Assembly: GCF_023517795.1 (NCBI RefSeq)
Contig: NZ_CP082928.1
Location: 1,550,001 to 1,614,000 of the forward strand
Length of the DNA stretch: 64,000 nt
Reading direction: 5' to 3'
From: Pseudomonas fulva
GTDB taxonomy: Bacteria > Pseudomonadota > Gammaproteobacteria > Pseudomonadales > Pseudomonadaceae
Of the stretch, positions 48,846 to 57,879 are shown one piece after another. The notes under the pieces were generated by a model that ran no database searches, had not been told where the DNA came from, and worked only from the letters and a program-made list of their open reading frames with translations. Made by a program: the position numbers and the translations under genes. The number at the start of each line of letters is the position of its first letter. Within the stretch, counting starts at the first letter, position 1.

Positions 48846-50801
48846 TCAGCACTGTCGCACTGCCTCGATCCGCGCAATCTCCTCCGGCTGCACGTAGTAG
48901 TCGGTGTCTTCGTCGTAGCTGCGCACGATGAAGCAGGCGATGCTGGCCACGAAGGTCACGCCCACCAGCCACCAGATATGCCAGATCAGCGCGAAGCACA
49001 TCATGGTCATGAACGCCGAGGCGATCAGGCCGATGCCGGTGTTGCGCGGCATATGGATCGGGCGGAATTTCGTTGGTGCTGGCTTGAGGCCGTCGCGCTT
49101 CTGCTCGTGGAACTCGTCGATGCGGTCGCCGCGCGGGGTGACCGCGAAGTTGTAGAACGGCGGTGGCGACGAGGTCGACCATTCCAGGGTGCGCGCATTC
49201 CACGGATCGCCGGTGTGGTCGGCCAGCTCCTTGCGCTTGATGATCGACACCGCGAACTGGATCAGCGTGCAGAGAATGCCCAGGCCGATCAGCACGGCGC
49301 CGACCACGGCGACGTACAGGTACGGTTCCCACTCCGGGTTGGTGCTGCTGTTCAGGCGCCGGGTCATGCCCATAAAGCCCAAGATATAAAGTGGCATGAA
49401 GGCCAGGTAGAAACCGACGATCCAGAACCAGAACGAGGCCTTGCCCCACCCTTCGTGCAGCCGGAAACCGAACACTTTCGGGAACCAGTAGGCGATGCCC
49501 GCCATGTAGCCGAACACCGCGCCGCCGATGATCACGTTATGGAAGTGGGCGACCAGGAACAGGCTGTTGTGCAGCAGGAAATCCGCGCCTGGCACGGCCA
49601 GCAGCACGCCGGTCATGCCGCCGATGGAGAAGGTGATGATGAAGCCCAGGGTCCACAGCACCGGCGTGGTGAACTCCAGGCGGCCGCGGTACATGGTGAA
49701 CAGCCAGGTGAAGATCTTCACCCCGGTCGGCACCGCGATGATCATGGTCATGATGCCGAAGAAGGCGTTGACGCTCGCCCCCGAACCCATGGTGAAGAAG
49801 TGGTGCAGCCACACCACGAACGACAGCAGGGTGATGGCCACGGTCGCCCAGACCATCGAGTGGTAGCCGAACAGGCGCTTGCGGGCGAAGGTCGCGGTCA
49901 CTTCGGAGAACACCCCGAAAGCCGGCAGTATCAGCAGGTACACCTCGGGGTGGCCCCAGGCCCACACCAGGTTCACGTACATCATCGGGCTGCCGCCGGC
50001 GGTGTTGGTGAACAGGTGGAAATCCAGGTAGCGGTCCAGGGTCAGCATGGCCAGGGCGACGGTGAGGATCGGGAACGCCGCGCAGATGATCACGCTGGTG
50101 CACAGGATGGTCCAGGTGAAGATCGGCATCCGGAACAGGCCCATGCCCGGTGCACGCATCTTGAGGATGGTGACCAGGAAGTTGACCCCGGTGAGCAGCG
50201 TGCCGAGTCCCGACAGCTGCAGGCTCCAGATGAAGTAGTCGACGCCAACACCGGGGCTGTACTCGATGCCCGACAGCGGCGGATAGGCCACCCAGCCGGT
50301 CATGGCAAACTCGCCGACGAACAGCGAGATGTTGGTCAGCAGCACGCCGCCGACGAACAGCCAGAAGCTCAGCGAGTTGAGCAGCGGGAAGGCCACGTCA
50401 CGGGCGCCGATCTGCAGCGGCGTGACGATGTTCATCAACCCGACCACCAGGGGCGTGGCGACGAAGAAGATCATGATCACGCCGTGGGCGGTGAAGATCT
50501 GGTCGTAGTGATGGGGCGGCAGGTAGCCCTCCGCGCCGCCGGTGGCCACGGCCAGCTGGGTGCGCATCATGATGGCGTCGGCGAAGCCGCGCAGCAGCAT
50601 GATCAGGGCGACGATCACGTACATCACGCCGATCTTCTTGTGGTCGACCGAGGTCAGCCATTCGCGCCACAGCCAGCCCCACTTCCTGAAGTAGGTCAGC
50701 GCGGCGAACAGGCCCAGGCCACCGAGCGCCACCAGGATCATGGTGACGACGAGGATGGGCTCGTGCAGGGGTATGGCGTCGAGAGTCAGTTTTCCGAGCA
50801 T
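48846..50801 (-). CDS. cyoB: Cytochrome bo3-type ubiquinol oxidase subunit I (CyoB), orphan
   Basis: 651 residues from ATG 50801, whose [16 protein letters not shown] aligns with the E. coli CyoB N-terminus. Haem and copper ligands are all present: [10 protein letters not shown] (low-spin haem), [11 protein letters not shown] with the His-Tyr cross-link and proton-channel Glu, WLHHFFTMG (Cu ligands), and [12 protein letters not shown] (haem ligands). The D-channel Asp (ARDVAFP) and K-channel Lys (TGVKIFTW) are also kept. The protein looks functional, but no cyoA, cyoC, cyoD or cyoE is within at least 10 kb, which is unusual. It is the downstream gene after DUF934 and the sulfite/nitrite reductase, 52 bases apart. 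Confidence 0.95.
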   Translation of the reverse strand: MLGKLTLDAIPLHEPILVVTMILVALGGLGLFAALTYFRKWGWLWREWLTSVDHKKIGVMYVIVALIMLLRGFADAIMMRTQLAVATGGAEGYLPPHHYDQIFTAHGVIMIFFVATPLVVGLMNIVTPLQIGARDVAFPLLNSLSFWLFVGGVLLTNISLFVGEFAMTGWVAYPPLSGIEYSPGVGVDYFIWSLQLSGLGTLLTGVNFLVTILKMRAPGMGLFRMPIFTWTILCTSVIICAAFPILTVALAMLTLDRYLDFHLFTNTAGGSPMMYVNLVWAWGHPEVYLLILPAFGVFSEVTATFARKRLFGYHSMVWATVAITLLSFVVWLHHFFTMGSGASVNAFFGIMTMIIAVPTGVKIFTWLFTMYRGRLEFTTPVLWTLGFIITFSIGGMTGVLLAVPGADFLLHNSLFLVAHFHNVIIGGAVFGYMAGIAYWFPKVFGFRLHEGWGKASFWFWIVGFYLAFMPLYILGFMGMTRRLNSSTNPEWEPYLYVAVVGAVLIGLGILCTLIQFAVSIIKRKELADHTGDPWNARTLEWSTSSPPPFYNFAVTPRGDRIDEFHEQKRDGLKPAPTKFRPIHMPRNTGIGLIASAFMTMMCFALIWHIWWLVGVTFVASIACFIVRSYDEDTDYYVQPEEIARIEAVRQC

Positions 50802-50853
50802 GTGTCGATACGGCGCCGGCTGGCGGCGCACGGGCTCCTTGGGTCAGTGGGAA

Positions 50854-51369
50854 TCAGGATTGGCTGCGGCGACGGAACAGCGGGCGCGGCTCGATGACCG
50901 AGCGGCCGTACTGCACGCTCATGCCGGCCAGGCCCTTGAGGGCGTCGTGCACGGACTTGTCCTCGCGCACGGCGAAGCTGTCGAAGCCGCACTGGCGCAT
51001 GTGGCTGAGCTGGTCGCGCAGGACATCGCCGACTGCACGCAGCTCGCCACGCCAGCCCAGGCGGCTGCGCAGCAGGTAGGCCTGGCTGTAGCCGCGGCCG
51101 TCACGAAAACTCGGGAAGTCGATGGCGATCAGCGGCAGCACGCCAAGCCAGGGCTGCAGGTCCATGGGGTCGTCATCCGGGCCCAGCAACAGGCCGTCAC
51201 GGCTGACGGCTGCGCCCTGCAGCACCGCCGGGGCCTGGCGTTCGAGCCAGGTGGCCAGGGGCAGAAGCACGCTGGCCGCGCCCGCTGCTTCGCCCTCGCC
51301 CGGCACCCGCCAGGGATCGTCACTGACGATGCGCGGCTCACCTTCGCGCAGGCTGATCAGGTTGTTCAT
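50854..51369 (-). CDS. DUF934 family protein
   Basis: 171 residues. DUF934 proteins are regularly encoded with CysI-type sulfite reductases in pseudomonads. Visible segments are LGPDDDPMDLQPWLGVLPLIAIDFPSFRDGRGYSQAYLLR from about residue 62 (in pieces), LGWRGELRAVGDVLRDQLSHM near 108 and GFDSFAVREDKSVHDALKGL near 133. No metal site is obvious and the function is unknown; a role in reductase assembly or reductant supply has been suggested. It overlaps the reductase gene by four bases. Confidence 0.88.
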   Translation of the reverse strand: MNNLISLREGEPRIVSDDPWRVPGEGEAAGAASVLLPLATWLERQAPAVLQGAAVSRDGLLLGPDDDPMDLQPWLGVLPLIAIDFPSFRDGRGYSQAYLLRSRLGWRGELRAVGDVLRDQLSHMRQCGFDSFAVREDKSVHDALKGLAGMSVQYGRSVIEPRPLFRRRSQS

Positions 51370-53036
51370 GCCGGCGCCTCCAGCTTGGGGTACACCCGCG
51401 CCTTGAAGGGCTCGATGCCGACCCGCTGCACGGTGTCGATAAAGCGTTCATCGCCCTGGCGCTGCTCGACAAAGGTCTCGACCAGCCGCTCGATGACGTC
51501 CGGCACCTCGGCGGCGCTGAACGACGGGCCGATCACCTTGCCCAGCGCACTGGCCTTGCCCTGGGCGCCGCCGATGGTCACCTGGTACCACTCGCTGCCG
51601 TTCTTGTCGACGCCAAGGATGCCGATATTGCCGATGTGGTGATGGCCGCAGGCATTCATGCACCCGGAAATGTTCAGGCTGATATCGCCCAGGGCGTGCA
51701 GCGCCTCGGCATCCTCGAAACGTTGCTGGATGGCTTGAGCGATGGGAATCGACTTGGCATTGGCCAGGGCGCAGTAATCGCCGCCGGGGCAGGCGATCAC
51801 ATCGGTGAGCAGGCCGATGTTGGCGCTGCCCAGGCCGACGCCGACGGCCTGCTGCCAGAGTGCGTGCAGGTCGGCCTTGCGTACGTCGGGCAGCACCAGG
51901 TTCTGCTCGTGGGCCACGCGGATTTCGCCGAAGCCATAGCGCTCGGCCAGCTCGGCCACGGCGTCCATCTGCGCCGAGGTCACATCGCCCGGCGGCAGGC
52001 TGGCGCCCGGTTTGGTCGACAGCACCACGCTGGCGTAGCCCGGCACCTTGTGCGGCTGCACGTTGCGCGACACCCAACGGGCGAAGGCGGCATCGCCCGC
52101 CACGGCGGTACCGAAATCCAGGTCGGCATGGGGCAGCACGGCATAGGCTGGCGGCGCGAAGGCTGCGGCGACGCGTTGGTACTCGGCCTCGGTCAGCTCG
52201 GCAGGGCCATCCTTGATGTGCTGCCACTCGGCTTCGACTTCCCTGGCGAAGGCCTCGATACCGAGCGCCTTGATCAGGATCTTGATACGCGCCTTGTACT
52301 TGTTGTCGCGCCGGCCGTGGCGGTTGTAGACCCGCAGGATCGCCTCGACATAGGACAACAGGTGCTGCCACGGCAGACCGTCGCGAATCACCTGGCTGAG
52401 AATCGGCGTACGCCCCAACCCGCCGCCGACCATCACCCGCGCCAGCAGCTCGCCGGCGGCATCACGGTACAGGTACAGGCCGACGTCGTGCATCGGCACC
52501 GCGGCGCGGTCCTGCTCGGCGGCACACAGGGCGATCTTGAACTTACGCGGCAGGAACAGGAATTCCGGATTGACCGTCGACCACTGCCGGAGGATCTCGG
52601 CCAGCGGCCGCGGGTCGAGCAGCTCATCGGCCGCCACCCCGGCGAAGGCTTCGGTGGTGATGTTGCGCACGCAGTTGCCCGAGGTCTGGATGGCGTGCAT
52701 CTCCACCTCCGCCAGGCGCTCGAGAATGTCCGGCACCTGCTCCAGTTCGATCCAGTTGAACTGGATGTTCTGCCGCGTGGTGAAGTGGCCGTAGTCGCGG
52801 TCGTAATCACGGGCGATGGACGCCAGGGTGCGCAGCTGGCGGGCCGACAGGGTGCCGTAGGGAATCGCCACGCGCAGCATGTAGGCGTGCTTCTGCAGGT
52901 ACAGGCCGTTCTGCAGGCGCAGCGGCAGGAATTCCTCCTCGCTCAGCTCGCCGCTGAGGCGTCGCTGCACCTGGTCGCGAAACTGCGCGACCCGCTCGCG
53001 CACCAGCGCATGGTCGTATTCGTCGTAGTGATACAT
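51366..53036 (-). CDS. Siroheme-dependent sulfite/nitrite reductase (CysI/PA4130-type)
   Basis: 556 residues in a single chain. The N-terminal ferredoxin-like repeat has YGHFTTRQNIQFNWIELEQV near 85 and GNCVRNITTEAF near 120. The siroheme-[4Fe-4S] cluster ligands are ACPGGDYC (C-x5-C, near 420) and SGCMNACGHHHIGNIG (C-x3-C, near 460), the hallmark of this enzyme class. It reduces sulfite to sulfide or nitrite to ammonia using six electrons. The divergent MocR gene and orphan oxidase suggest the cyanide-responsive PA4130 paralogue and not the biosynthetic CysI; sequence alone does not separate the two. Confidence 0.92.
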   Translation of the reverse strand: MYHYDEYDHALVRERVAQFRDQVQRRLSGELSEEEFLPLRLQNGLYLQKHAYMLRVAIPYGTLSARQLRTLASIARDYDRDYGHFTTRQNIQFNWIELEQVPDILERLAEVEMHAIQTSGNCVRNITTEAFAGVAADELLDPRPLAEILRQWSTVNPEFLFLPRKFKIALCAAEQDRAAVPMHDVGLYLYRDAAGELLARVMVGGGLGRTPILSQVIRDGLPWQHLLSYVEAILRVYNRHGRRDNKYKARIKILIKALGIEAFAREVEAEWQHIKDGPAELTEAEYQRVAAAFAPPAYAVLPHADLDFGTAVAGDAAFARWVSRNVQPHKVPGYASVVLSTKPGASLPPGDVTSAQMDAVAELAERYGFGEIRVAHEQNLVLPDVRKADLHALWQQAVGVGLGSANIGLLTDVIACPGGDYCALANAKSIPIAQAIQQRFEDAEALHALGDISLNISGCMNACGHHHIGNIGILGVDKNGSEWYQVTIGGAQGKASALGKVIGPSFSAAEVPDVIERLVETFVEQRQGDERFIDTVQRVGIEPFKARVYPKLEAPA

Positions 53037-53130
53037 GACAGGCCCCTTGCGCCGTGGAGCGCGGCAGACAGGGCCGCCACTATGGGCAAGCGGGCAAAAT
53101 CAAAACAGCCCCAGATAATTCGCAAAAAAC

Positions 53131-53253
53131 CATATCAGATGGAGCTGTGCAGATCCTCTCCATCGCTATCGGCGCTTACTGGTTTTACGCAGCCCACAGG
53201 TTACAGACGCCCTCATCTGATATGCAAAAATCATGAATTCATATATCTGATAT
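53131..53253. promoter_or_regulatory. Divergent control region with three copies of ATCTGATAT, candidate MocR operator
   Basis: ATCTGATAT occurs at 53215-53223 and 53245-53253 (direct repeat, 30-bp spacing) and as its complement ATATCAGAT at 53132-53140. The 11-mers CATATCAGATG (53131) and CATCTGATATG (53214) are exact inverted repeats. The sites lie between the reductase start (53036) and the MocR start (53321). MocR/GntR-type regulators commonly bind such direct repeats in a shared divergent promoter. Confidence 0.65.
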
Positions 53254-53320
53254 CTTCTGTAACATCCTTGTCCACCGCACCATCGCTGTAAGCCCCAACT
53301 TCCTGCCCATCGGATACGCC

Positions 53321-54730
53321 ATGAAACGCTACGAAAAACTCGCCGACGAAATCGCCGCCCTGATTCGCTCCGGCCTGCTGGCGCCGGGTGAGAAGGTGCC
53401 CTCGGTGCGCCACGCCAGCCGCACCTACGGTGTCAGCGCCTCGACCGTGTTCCAGGCCTATTACCTGCTCGAGGATCGCGGCCTGATCCAGGCTCGCGCC
53501 CGCTCCGGGTACTTCGTACGCGAGCATGCCAAACGCCCGCTGCACGAACCGCAGCAGCGCAGCGGCGCCGTCCAGGCGACCGAGGTGGACGTCAGCGAAC
53601 TGGTGTTCTCGGTGCTCGGCTCGCTGAAGGACCCGCACACCGTGCCGTTCGGCTCGGCCTTCCCCAGCCCGGAGCTGTTTCCGCTGCCGCGCCTGGCCCG
53701 CTCCATGGCGCAGAGCGTGCGCGACATGCCGAGCCACGCGGTGATCGCCGACATGACCGAGGGCAACCCCGACCTGCGCCGGCAGATCGCCCTGCGCTAC
53801 ATGCTCAGCGGCGTGCGCCTGCCACTCGAGGAACTGGTGATCACCAACGGTGCCATGGAAGCCCTCAACCTGTGCCTGCAGTCAGTGACCGAGCCGGGCG
53901 ACCTGGTGGCCATCGAGAGCCCGGCGTTCTACGCCACGCTGCAGGTGCTGGAGCGGCTCAAGCTCAAGGCCGTGGAAATTCCCGTGCACCCGCGCGAAGG
54001 CATCGACCTGGACAGCCTGGCCGACAGCCTGCAGCGCCTGCCGATCAAGGCCTGCTGGTTCATGAGCAGCCTGCAGAACCCGCTCGGCGCGAGCATGAGC
54101 GATGACAAGAAGACGGCCCTCTACGCGCTGCTGCAGCGCCATCAGGTGCCGCTGATCGAGGACGACGTGTACGCCGAGCTGTATTACGGCGCCCAGCCGC
54201 CAAAGCCGGTAAAGAGCTCTGACCGCGAAGGCCTGGTGATGCATTGCGGCTCTTTTTCCAAATGCCTGGCGCCGGGTTACCGGGTGGGCTGGGTAGCCGG
54301 CGGCCGCTACGCCCAGCGCATCGCCCGACTGAAGCTGATGACCACCATCTCGCCCTCGGTGCCCGCCCAGGCGGCGCTGGCCGATTACCTGCAGCACGGG
54401 GGCTACGACCGCCATCTGCGCAAGCTGCGCCACCAGCTGGAAAGCCAGCAGGGCTCGATGCTCGCCTCGGCTGCGCGGCACTTTCCGGCGGATACCCGGG
54501 TGACGCGCCCCAGCGGCGGCTATTTTCTGTGGTTCGAGTTCGCCGAGCGGGTCGACGCCCTGCAGCTGTTTCGCCTGGCCCTGGCCCAGGGCATCAGCCT
54601 GGCACCAGGGCCGATCTTCTCGGCCACCCGCGGCTTCGGCCATTGCGCACGGCTCAATCACGGCCACCCGTGGAGCGCCGGGAGCGAACAGGCGATGGCG
54701 ACCCTGGGGCGCATCATCGCCTCGTTCTGA
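53321..54730 (+). CDS. MocR-family transcriptional regulator (GntR HTH + aminotransferase-like domain)
   Basis: 469 residues. A GntR winged HTH (about 2-75) has GLLAPGEKVPSVRHASRTYG, VSASTVFQAYYLLEDRGL and ARARSGYFV. The fold-type I aminotransferase domain has the PLP lysine in CGSFSKCLAPGYRVGW near 312, plus DDVYAELYYG near 285. It is divergent from the sulfite/nitrite reductase-DUF934-cyoB genes, with which it shares a control region. The closest remembered analogue is MpaR (PA4132), beside the cyanide-responsive PA4129-PA4134 genes. The effector, probably PLP or an amino compound, is unknown. Confidence 0.92.
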   Translation: MKRYEKLADEIAALIRSGLLAPGEKVPSVRHASRTYGVSASTVFQAYYLLEDRGLIQARARSGYFVREHAKRPLHEPQQRSGAVQATEVDVSELVFSVLGSLKDPHTVPFGSAFPSPELFPLPRLARSMAQSVRDMPSHAVIADMTEGNPDLRRQIALRYMLSGVRLPLEELVITNGAMEALNLCLQSVTEPGDLVAIESPAFYATLQVLERLKLKAVEIPVHPREGIDLDSLADSLQRLPIKACWFMSSLQNPLGASMSDDKKTALYALLQRHQVPLIEDDVYAELYYGAQPPKPVKSSDREGLVMHCGSFSKCLAPGYRVGWVAGGRYAQRIARLKLMTTISPSVPAQAALADYLQHGGYDRHLRKLRHQLESQQGSMLASAARHFPADTRVTRPSGGYFLWFEFAERVDALQLFRLALAQGISLAPGPIFSATRGFGHCARLNHGHPWSAGSEQAMATLGRIIASF

Positions 54731-54836
54731 GCAGGCAGATGTGCGGCACGCCCAGTCTGTTGTGCGCAGCAGCCAGCCGATAGGCAACAGCGCACGAACC
54801 TGCCCTAATAGCGGTTTTCATCGCGCAGGTTCAGCC

Positions 54837-55889
54837 ATGCTCCGTAACACCCTCGCCCTGTTCGTAGCCCTGGCGGCGAGCAGCGCCAGCGCCGCCGAAC
54901 AGGTGCCGCTGTACAGCAACCTCAAGGACTGGCTGGTGGCCTGCGACAACACCCGCCAGTGCACGGCGCTGTCCAACGCAGCCGAAGAAGACGTACAGGC
55001 CCTCCCCACCTGGAGCCTGAGCGTAAGCCGTGATGCCGGCCCGCAAGGCGCGCTGCATGTCGGCCTGTTCAGCTACAACAAGGCCAGCGGCCAGCCGCTG
55101 CTCGATGGCAAGCCGCTGCAGGTGAGGCTGCAACCGGGCCAGTTGACCGAAGGCTCGGTGCCGGAGGTGTACAGCGTCGAGGGCGCCGATGCCAGAGCGC
55201 TGATCGCCGAGCTGCGCAACGGTCGGCGCCTGGTGCTGCCCACCGAGGAAGGCGAGGCGGTGACCTCGCTCAGCGGCATGAGCGCCGCCCTGCTGCTGAT
55301 GGATTCGGTACAGGGCCGCCTGGGCACCACCACGGCGCTGCTGCGCAAGGGCAGCAACCCGGCGGGCAGCGTACCGCCCGCTCCGGCCGCGCCCCTTGCC
55401 CCAACCTGGCAGGCCCCCAGGCCGCTGAGCGAAGCTGACGGCAAGCGCGTGCTGGACGCGGTGCGCGAGGCGACGCGCAGCGACTGGGAAAAGGACAGGG
55501 TCGAGGAAGGCCTGCCAGAAGGTCAGGCCTTCGCGCTCAGTGACCGCGAAGCGCTGGTCATCCTCAAGACCCAATGCGGCGCCTACAACTGCGCCTACAA
55601 CCTGTACCAGGCGCCCCTCGATCAGCCGCAGCAGGCGCGCAGGGCGAGCATTCCCGAAATTCCCGTCTTCGAGGATTTGCCGCCCCATGGCAGCGTCGAG
55701 TTCGACCCGGCCAGCGGTGAGCTGAGCAGTTTCACCCTGGCCATGGGCATGGGCGGCTGCGGCTTCACCCAGCGCTGGCGTTACGACGGCAAGGGCTTCA
55801 CGCCGATCCACGCCACCATGCTGGGCACCTGCCTCGGCCTGGATTCGACCTACTGGCCGGTGCTGTGGCGCACCGCCGAGAAACGCTGA
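54837..55889 (+). CDS. DUF1176 family secreted protein
   Basis: 350 residues from ATG 54837 (signal peptide MLRNTLALFVALAASSAS, cleaved near ASAAE). DUF1176 features are YSNLKDWLVACDNTRQCTALS near 25, ALHVGLFSYNK near 72, a Pro/Ala-rich linker (about 180-200), QCGAYNCAYNLYQ near 245 and the C-terminal GMGGCGFTQRWRYDGKGF. Conserved Cys pairs suggest disulfides in the periplasm. The function is unknown. The 3' end overlaps the convergent gene by 40 bases. Confidence 0.85.
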   Translation: MLRNTLALFVALAASSASAAEQVPLYSNLKDWLVACDNTRQCTALSNAAEEDVQALPTWSLSVSRDAGPQGALHVGLFSYNKASGQPLLDGKPLQVRLQPGQLTEGSVPEVYSVEGADARALIAELRNGRRLVLPTEEGEAVTSLSGMSAALLLMDSVQGRLGTTTALLRKGSNPAGSVPPAPAAPLAPTWQAPRPLSEADGKRVLDAVREATRSDWEKDRVEEGLPEGQAFALSDREALVILKTQCGAYNCAYNLYQAPLDQPQQARRASIPEIPVFEDLPPHGSVEFDPASGELSSFTLAMGMGGCGFTQRWRYDGKGFTPIHATMLGTCLGLDSTYWPVLWRTAEKR

Positions 55890-56518
55890 ATCTCTGGGAA
55901 CAGCTTGCCCAGGGTACGCCGCGCCTGGGCGGCCTGCAGGTACGCATGGAGCAGGTCGGTCAGCGCCTCGATATCCAGACGGCGGCCGCCAAGCATCGGG
56001 TTGAACAGCCATAGCCGCAGACGCATGCCCGCGGCGACCAGGCGCGCGTCCGGCGCAGCCAGGGACTTGAAGCGCGGCGGCGTGAGCCCCTGCACACGCT
56101 GGCCAGCCATCACCGAGAACACCAGTGCCAGGCTCAGGTGCTGCTGCTCGAGCTCGAAGGCATCGAAGCATTCCCAGGGCGTGGCCTCGCGGGCGTTGGC
56201 GAACTGCACGCCGTCGGCGGTCAGCAGCATCACCCGGCGGCCATTACGGCGGCTGAACGCCTCGGCACAAGCGAGCAGTGCCAGACCCGCCGCCAGCAGC
56301 AAGGCGCCGGGCACCCAGCACAGCCATTGCGCCGAACGCATGTGGATGATGCTCGGAAGGCTGACCAGCCAGCCGCCGACGAACAGCAGTACCGCGGCCC
56401 CCAGGGCGCTGCCCAACGCCTGCCCGGAAGCACGCTCGTGGATTTCGTGACGCTGCTGCGGGCCGTCGGCCTGGGCCTGCAGCTCGCTGAGCAGCGCCGC
56501 GCGACCGGCATCATCCAT
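55850..56518 (-). CDS. Two-helix membrane hypothetical protein
   Basis: 222 residues. Two hydrophobic segments (about 33-52, LGSALGAAVLLFVGGWLVSL, and about 67-83, WVPGALLLAAGLALLAC) are followed by a cytoplasmic-looking domain with RRVMLLTADGVQFANAR near 92 and a helical C-terminus (LDIEALTDLLHAYLQAAQA). It shares this architecture and the C-terminal LDI-DLxHAxLxAYxQAA pattern with the upstream gene at 56511-57152, so the two look like diverged paralogues. It overlaps that gene by eight bases and the convergent DUF1176 gene by 40. Function unknown. Confidence 0.7.
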   Translation of the reverse strand: MDDAGRAALLSELQAQADGPQQRHEIHERASGQALGSALGAAVLLFVGGWLVSLPSIIHMRSAQWLCWVPGALLLAAGLALLACAEAFSRRNGRRVMLLTADGVQFANAREATPWECFDAFELEQQHLSLALVFSVMAGQRVQGLTPPRFKSLAAPDARLVAAGMRLRLWLFNPMLGGRRLDIEALTDLLHAYLQAAQARRTLGKLFPEIQRFSAVRHSTGQ

Positions 56519-57152
56519 GTTGTTTCAGGGCATCGAGCTGCTGCAGGGCCAGGGCAGCCTGCACGTAGGCGCTCAGCAGGGCGTGCAGGTCATCGATATC
56601 GAGCTTGCTGCCGCCAGTGGCCACGCCGGCGGAATTGATGCGCACATGGGGCTGAGGCTTTTTCAGCGCCATCGCCTGATTGCCGAACAGCACCGATACC
56701 GCGCGATGGGTCGGCAGCGAGGCGCTGTCGCTCAGGGTCAGTTTTTGCAGGGTCAGCAGGCCTTCGTCCTTGACGAATACGTCGACCACCTTGGTCAGGT
56801 CGACCGGCCCACTCAGCGCGGTGTGATGCAGCTCGCGGCGGGTCAGGCGCATGAACACCTCGCGGCCGGCGTTGCGGTGCTGCCAGGTGAGCAACATGAA
56901 AAACAGCGTCAGGAAGCCACCGCAAATGATCAGGCCGGTCTTGCCGAAACTGAAGCCGCTCCACAGGATACCCAGCGCGCCCAGGATCAGCACCGGGCCG
57001 AGCACCCAATAGCGTTTGGTATTGGTGAACGCCATCTGCTCGGGCACCCGCTCGATGACCTGGGTGAGTTCGGCGATCATGGCGTCGCGCTGGGCACCAC
57101 GCGGGTACACGACACCGTCATCGGAGAAGCGCGGTGACTGGGGTTGGTTCAT
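56511..57152 (-). CDS. Two-helix membrane hypothetical protein (paralogue)
   Basis: 213 residues. An N-terminal soluble part (about 1-45) precedes two hydrophobic segments (about 49-65, VLGPVLILGALGILWSG, and about 71-87, GLIICGGFLTLFFMLLT) and a soluble domain starting VFMRLTRRELHHTALSG, ending LDIDDLHALLSAYVQAALAL. It overlaps the next gene by eight bases, so the two are co-translated and may form a complex. No known domain was recognised. Confidence 0.7.
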   Translation of the reverse strand: MNQPQSPRFSDDGVVYPRGAQRDAMIAELTQVIERVPEQMAFTNTKRYWVLGPVLILGALGILWSGFSFGKTGLIICGGFLTLFFMLLTWQHRNAGREVFMRLTRRELHHTALSGPVDLTKVVDVFVKDEGLLTLQKLTLSDSASLPTHRAVSVLFGNQAMALKKPQPHVRINSAGVATGGSKLDIDDLHALLSAYVQAALALQQLDALKQHG

Positions 57153-57278
57153 CGGGAAAATCCTCGCAGCGAATGATGCGCGGATTATCCGACCCGGCAG
57201 ACGGGCTGGGCAGCGCGGCGGCTGGCGCTCACAACAATCAGCCGCCTGTTCAAAGCTCTGCCGCCCCGGTCGAGCGCC

Positions 57279-57707
57279 TTAGCGGGCCTGCAGGTAGTCG
57301 GTGAGAAACGCCTGGGCATTGCCCTGCTCCGACAGGCCGTTGTCGTAGCCGACCATCATCGGCTTGGCCTCTCCCGGCAGATACAGCTCGCCCCAGCCGT
57401 TGCGCACCAGCAGCACCACGAATTTCTTGCCGTCGACCTGGGTACTGTAGCGGGTGTCTTCGGCGTTCTTCTCCACGTCCATGCGCTGGATACGCAGGTC
57501 CCAGTCATGGTCAACGCCCTCGACCTGCACCAGCGCCTGGTTGTCGCTGCGCGCGCCGATGCGCAGCGTCCATACCTTCACGCCCTGCTCACCGGAGAAC
57601 GCCACCACCTTGGGCGCCACCTCCGGACGCTCCTCGGCCTGCACCAGGCCACCGAAGAGCGCCAGCACCATTGCCAGCACGGCCACACCACCGCGGAAAA
57701 TCGTCAT
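57279..57707 (-). CDS. Secreted hypothetical protein
   Basis: 142 residues from ATG 57707, preceded by GGGAG. A signal peptide (MTIFRGGVAVLAMVLALFG, cleaved near VQAEE) is followed by a mature domain rich in predicted strands (VKVWTLRIGARSDNQALVQVEG near 45; RYSTQVDGKKFVVLLVRN near 88). No Cys and no metal motif. A start 12 codons upstream is open but would hide the signal peptide. Not recognised. Confidence 0.65.
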   Translation of the reverse strand: MTIFRGGVAVLAMVLALFGGLVQAEERPEVAPKVVAFSGEQGVKVWTLRIGARSDNQALVQVEGVDHDWDLRIQRMDVEKNAEDTRYSTQVDGKKFVVLLVRNGWGELYLPGEAKPMMVGYDNGLSEQGNAQAFLTDYLQAR

Positions 57708-57879
57708 GCTTCTACTCCCGTCGAAATCGGCCATTGAAATCAACGTGATGCAGCGTGCCTAGCAGCGCAGCCGCGGCCCACAACAATAAGGCGTTCGATC
57801 ACAACGACTGACGGTCGCAGGTCGATAACGTTAAGATGTCAAAGTGTGTCGACCGCCACCCAAGGATGCACCCTCGCCG

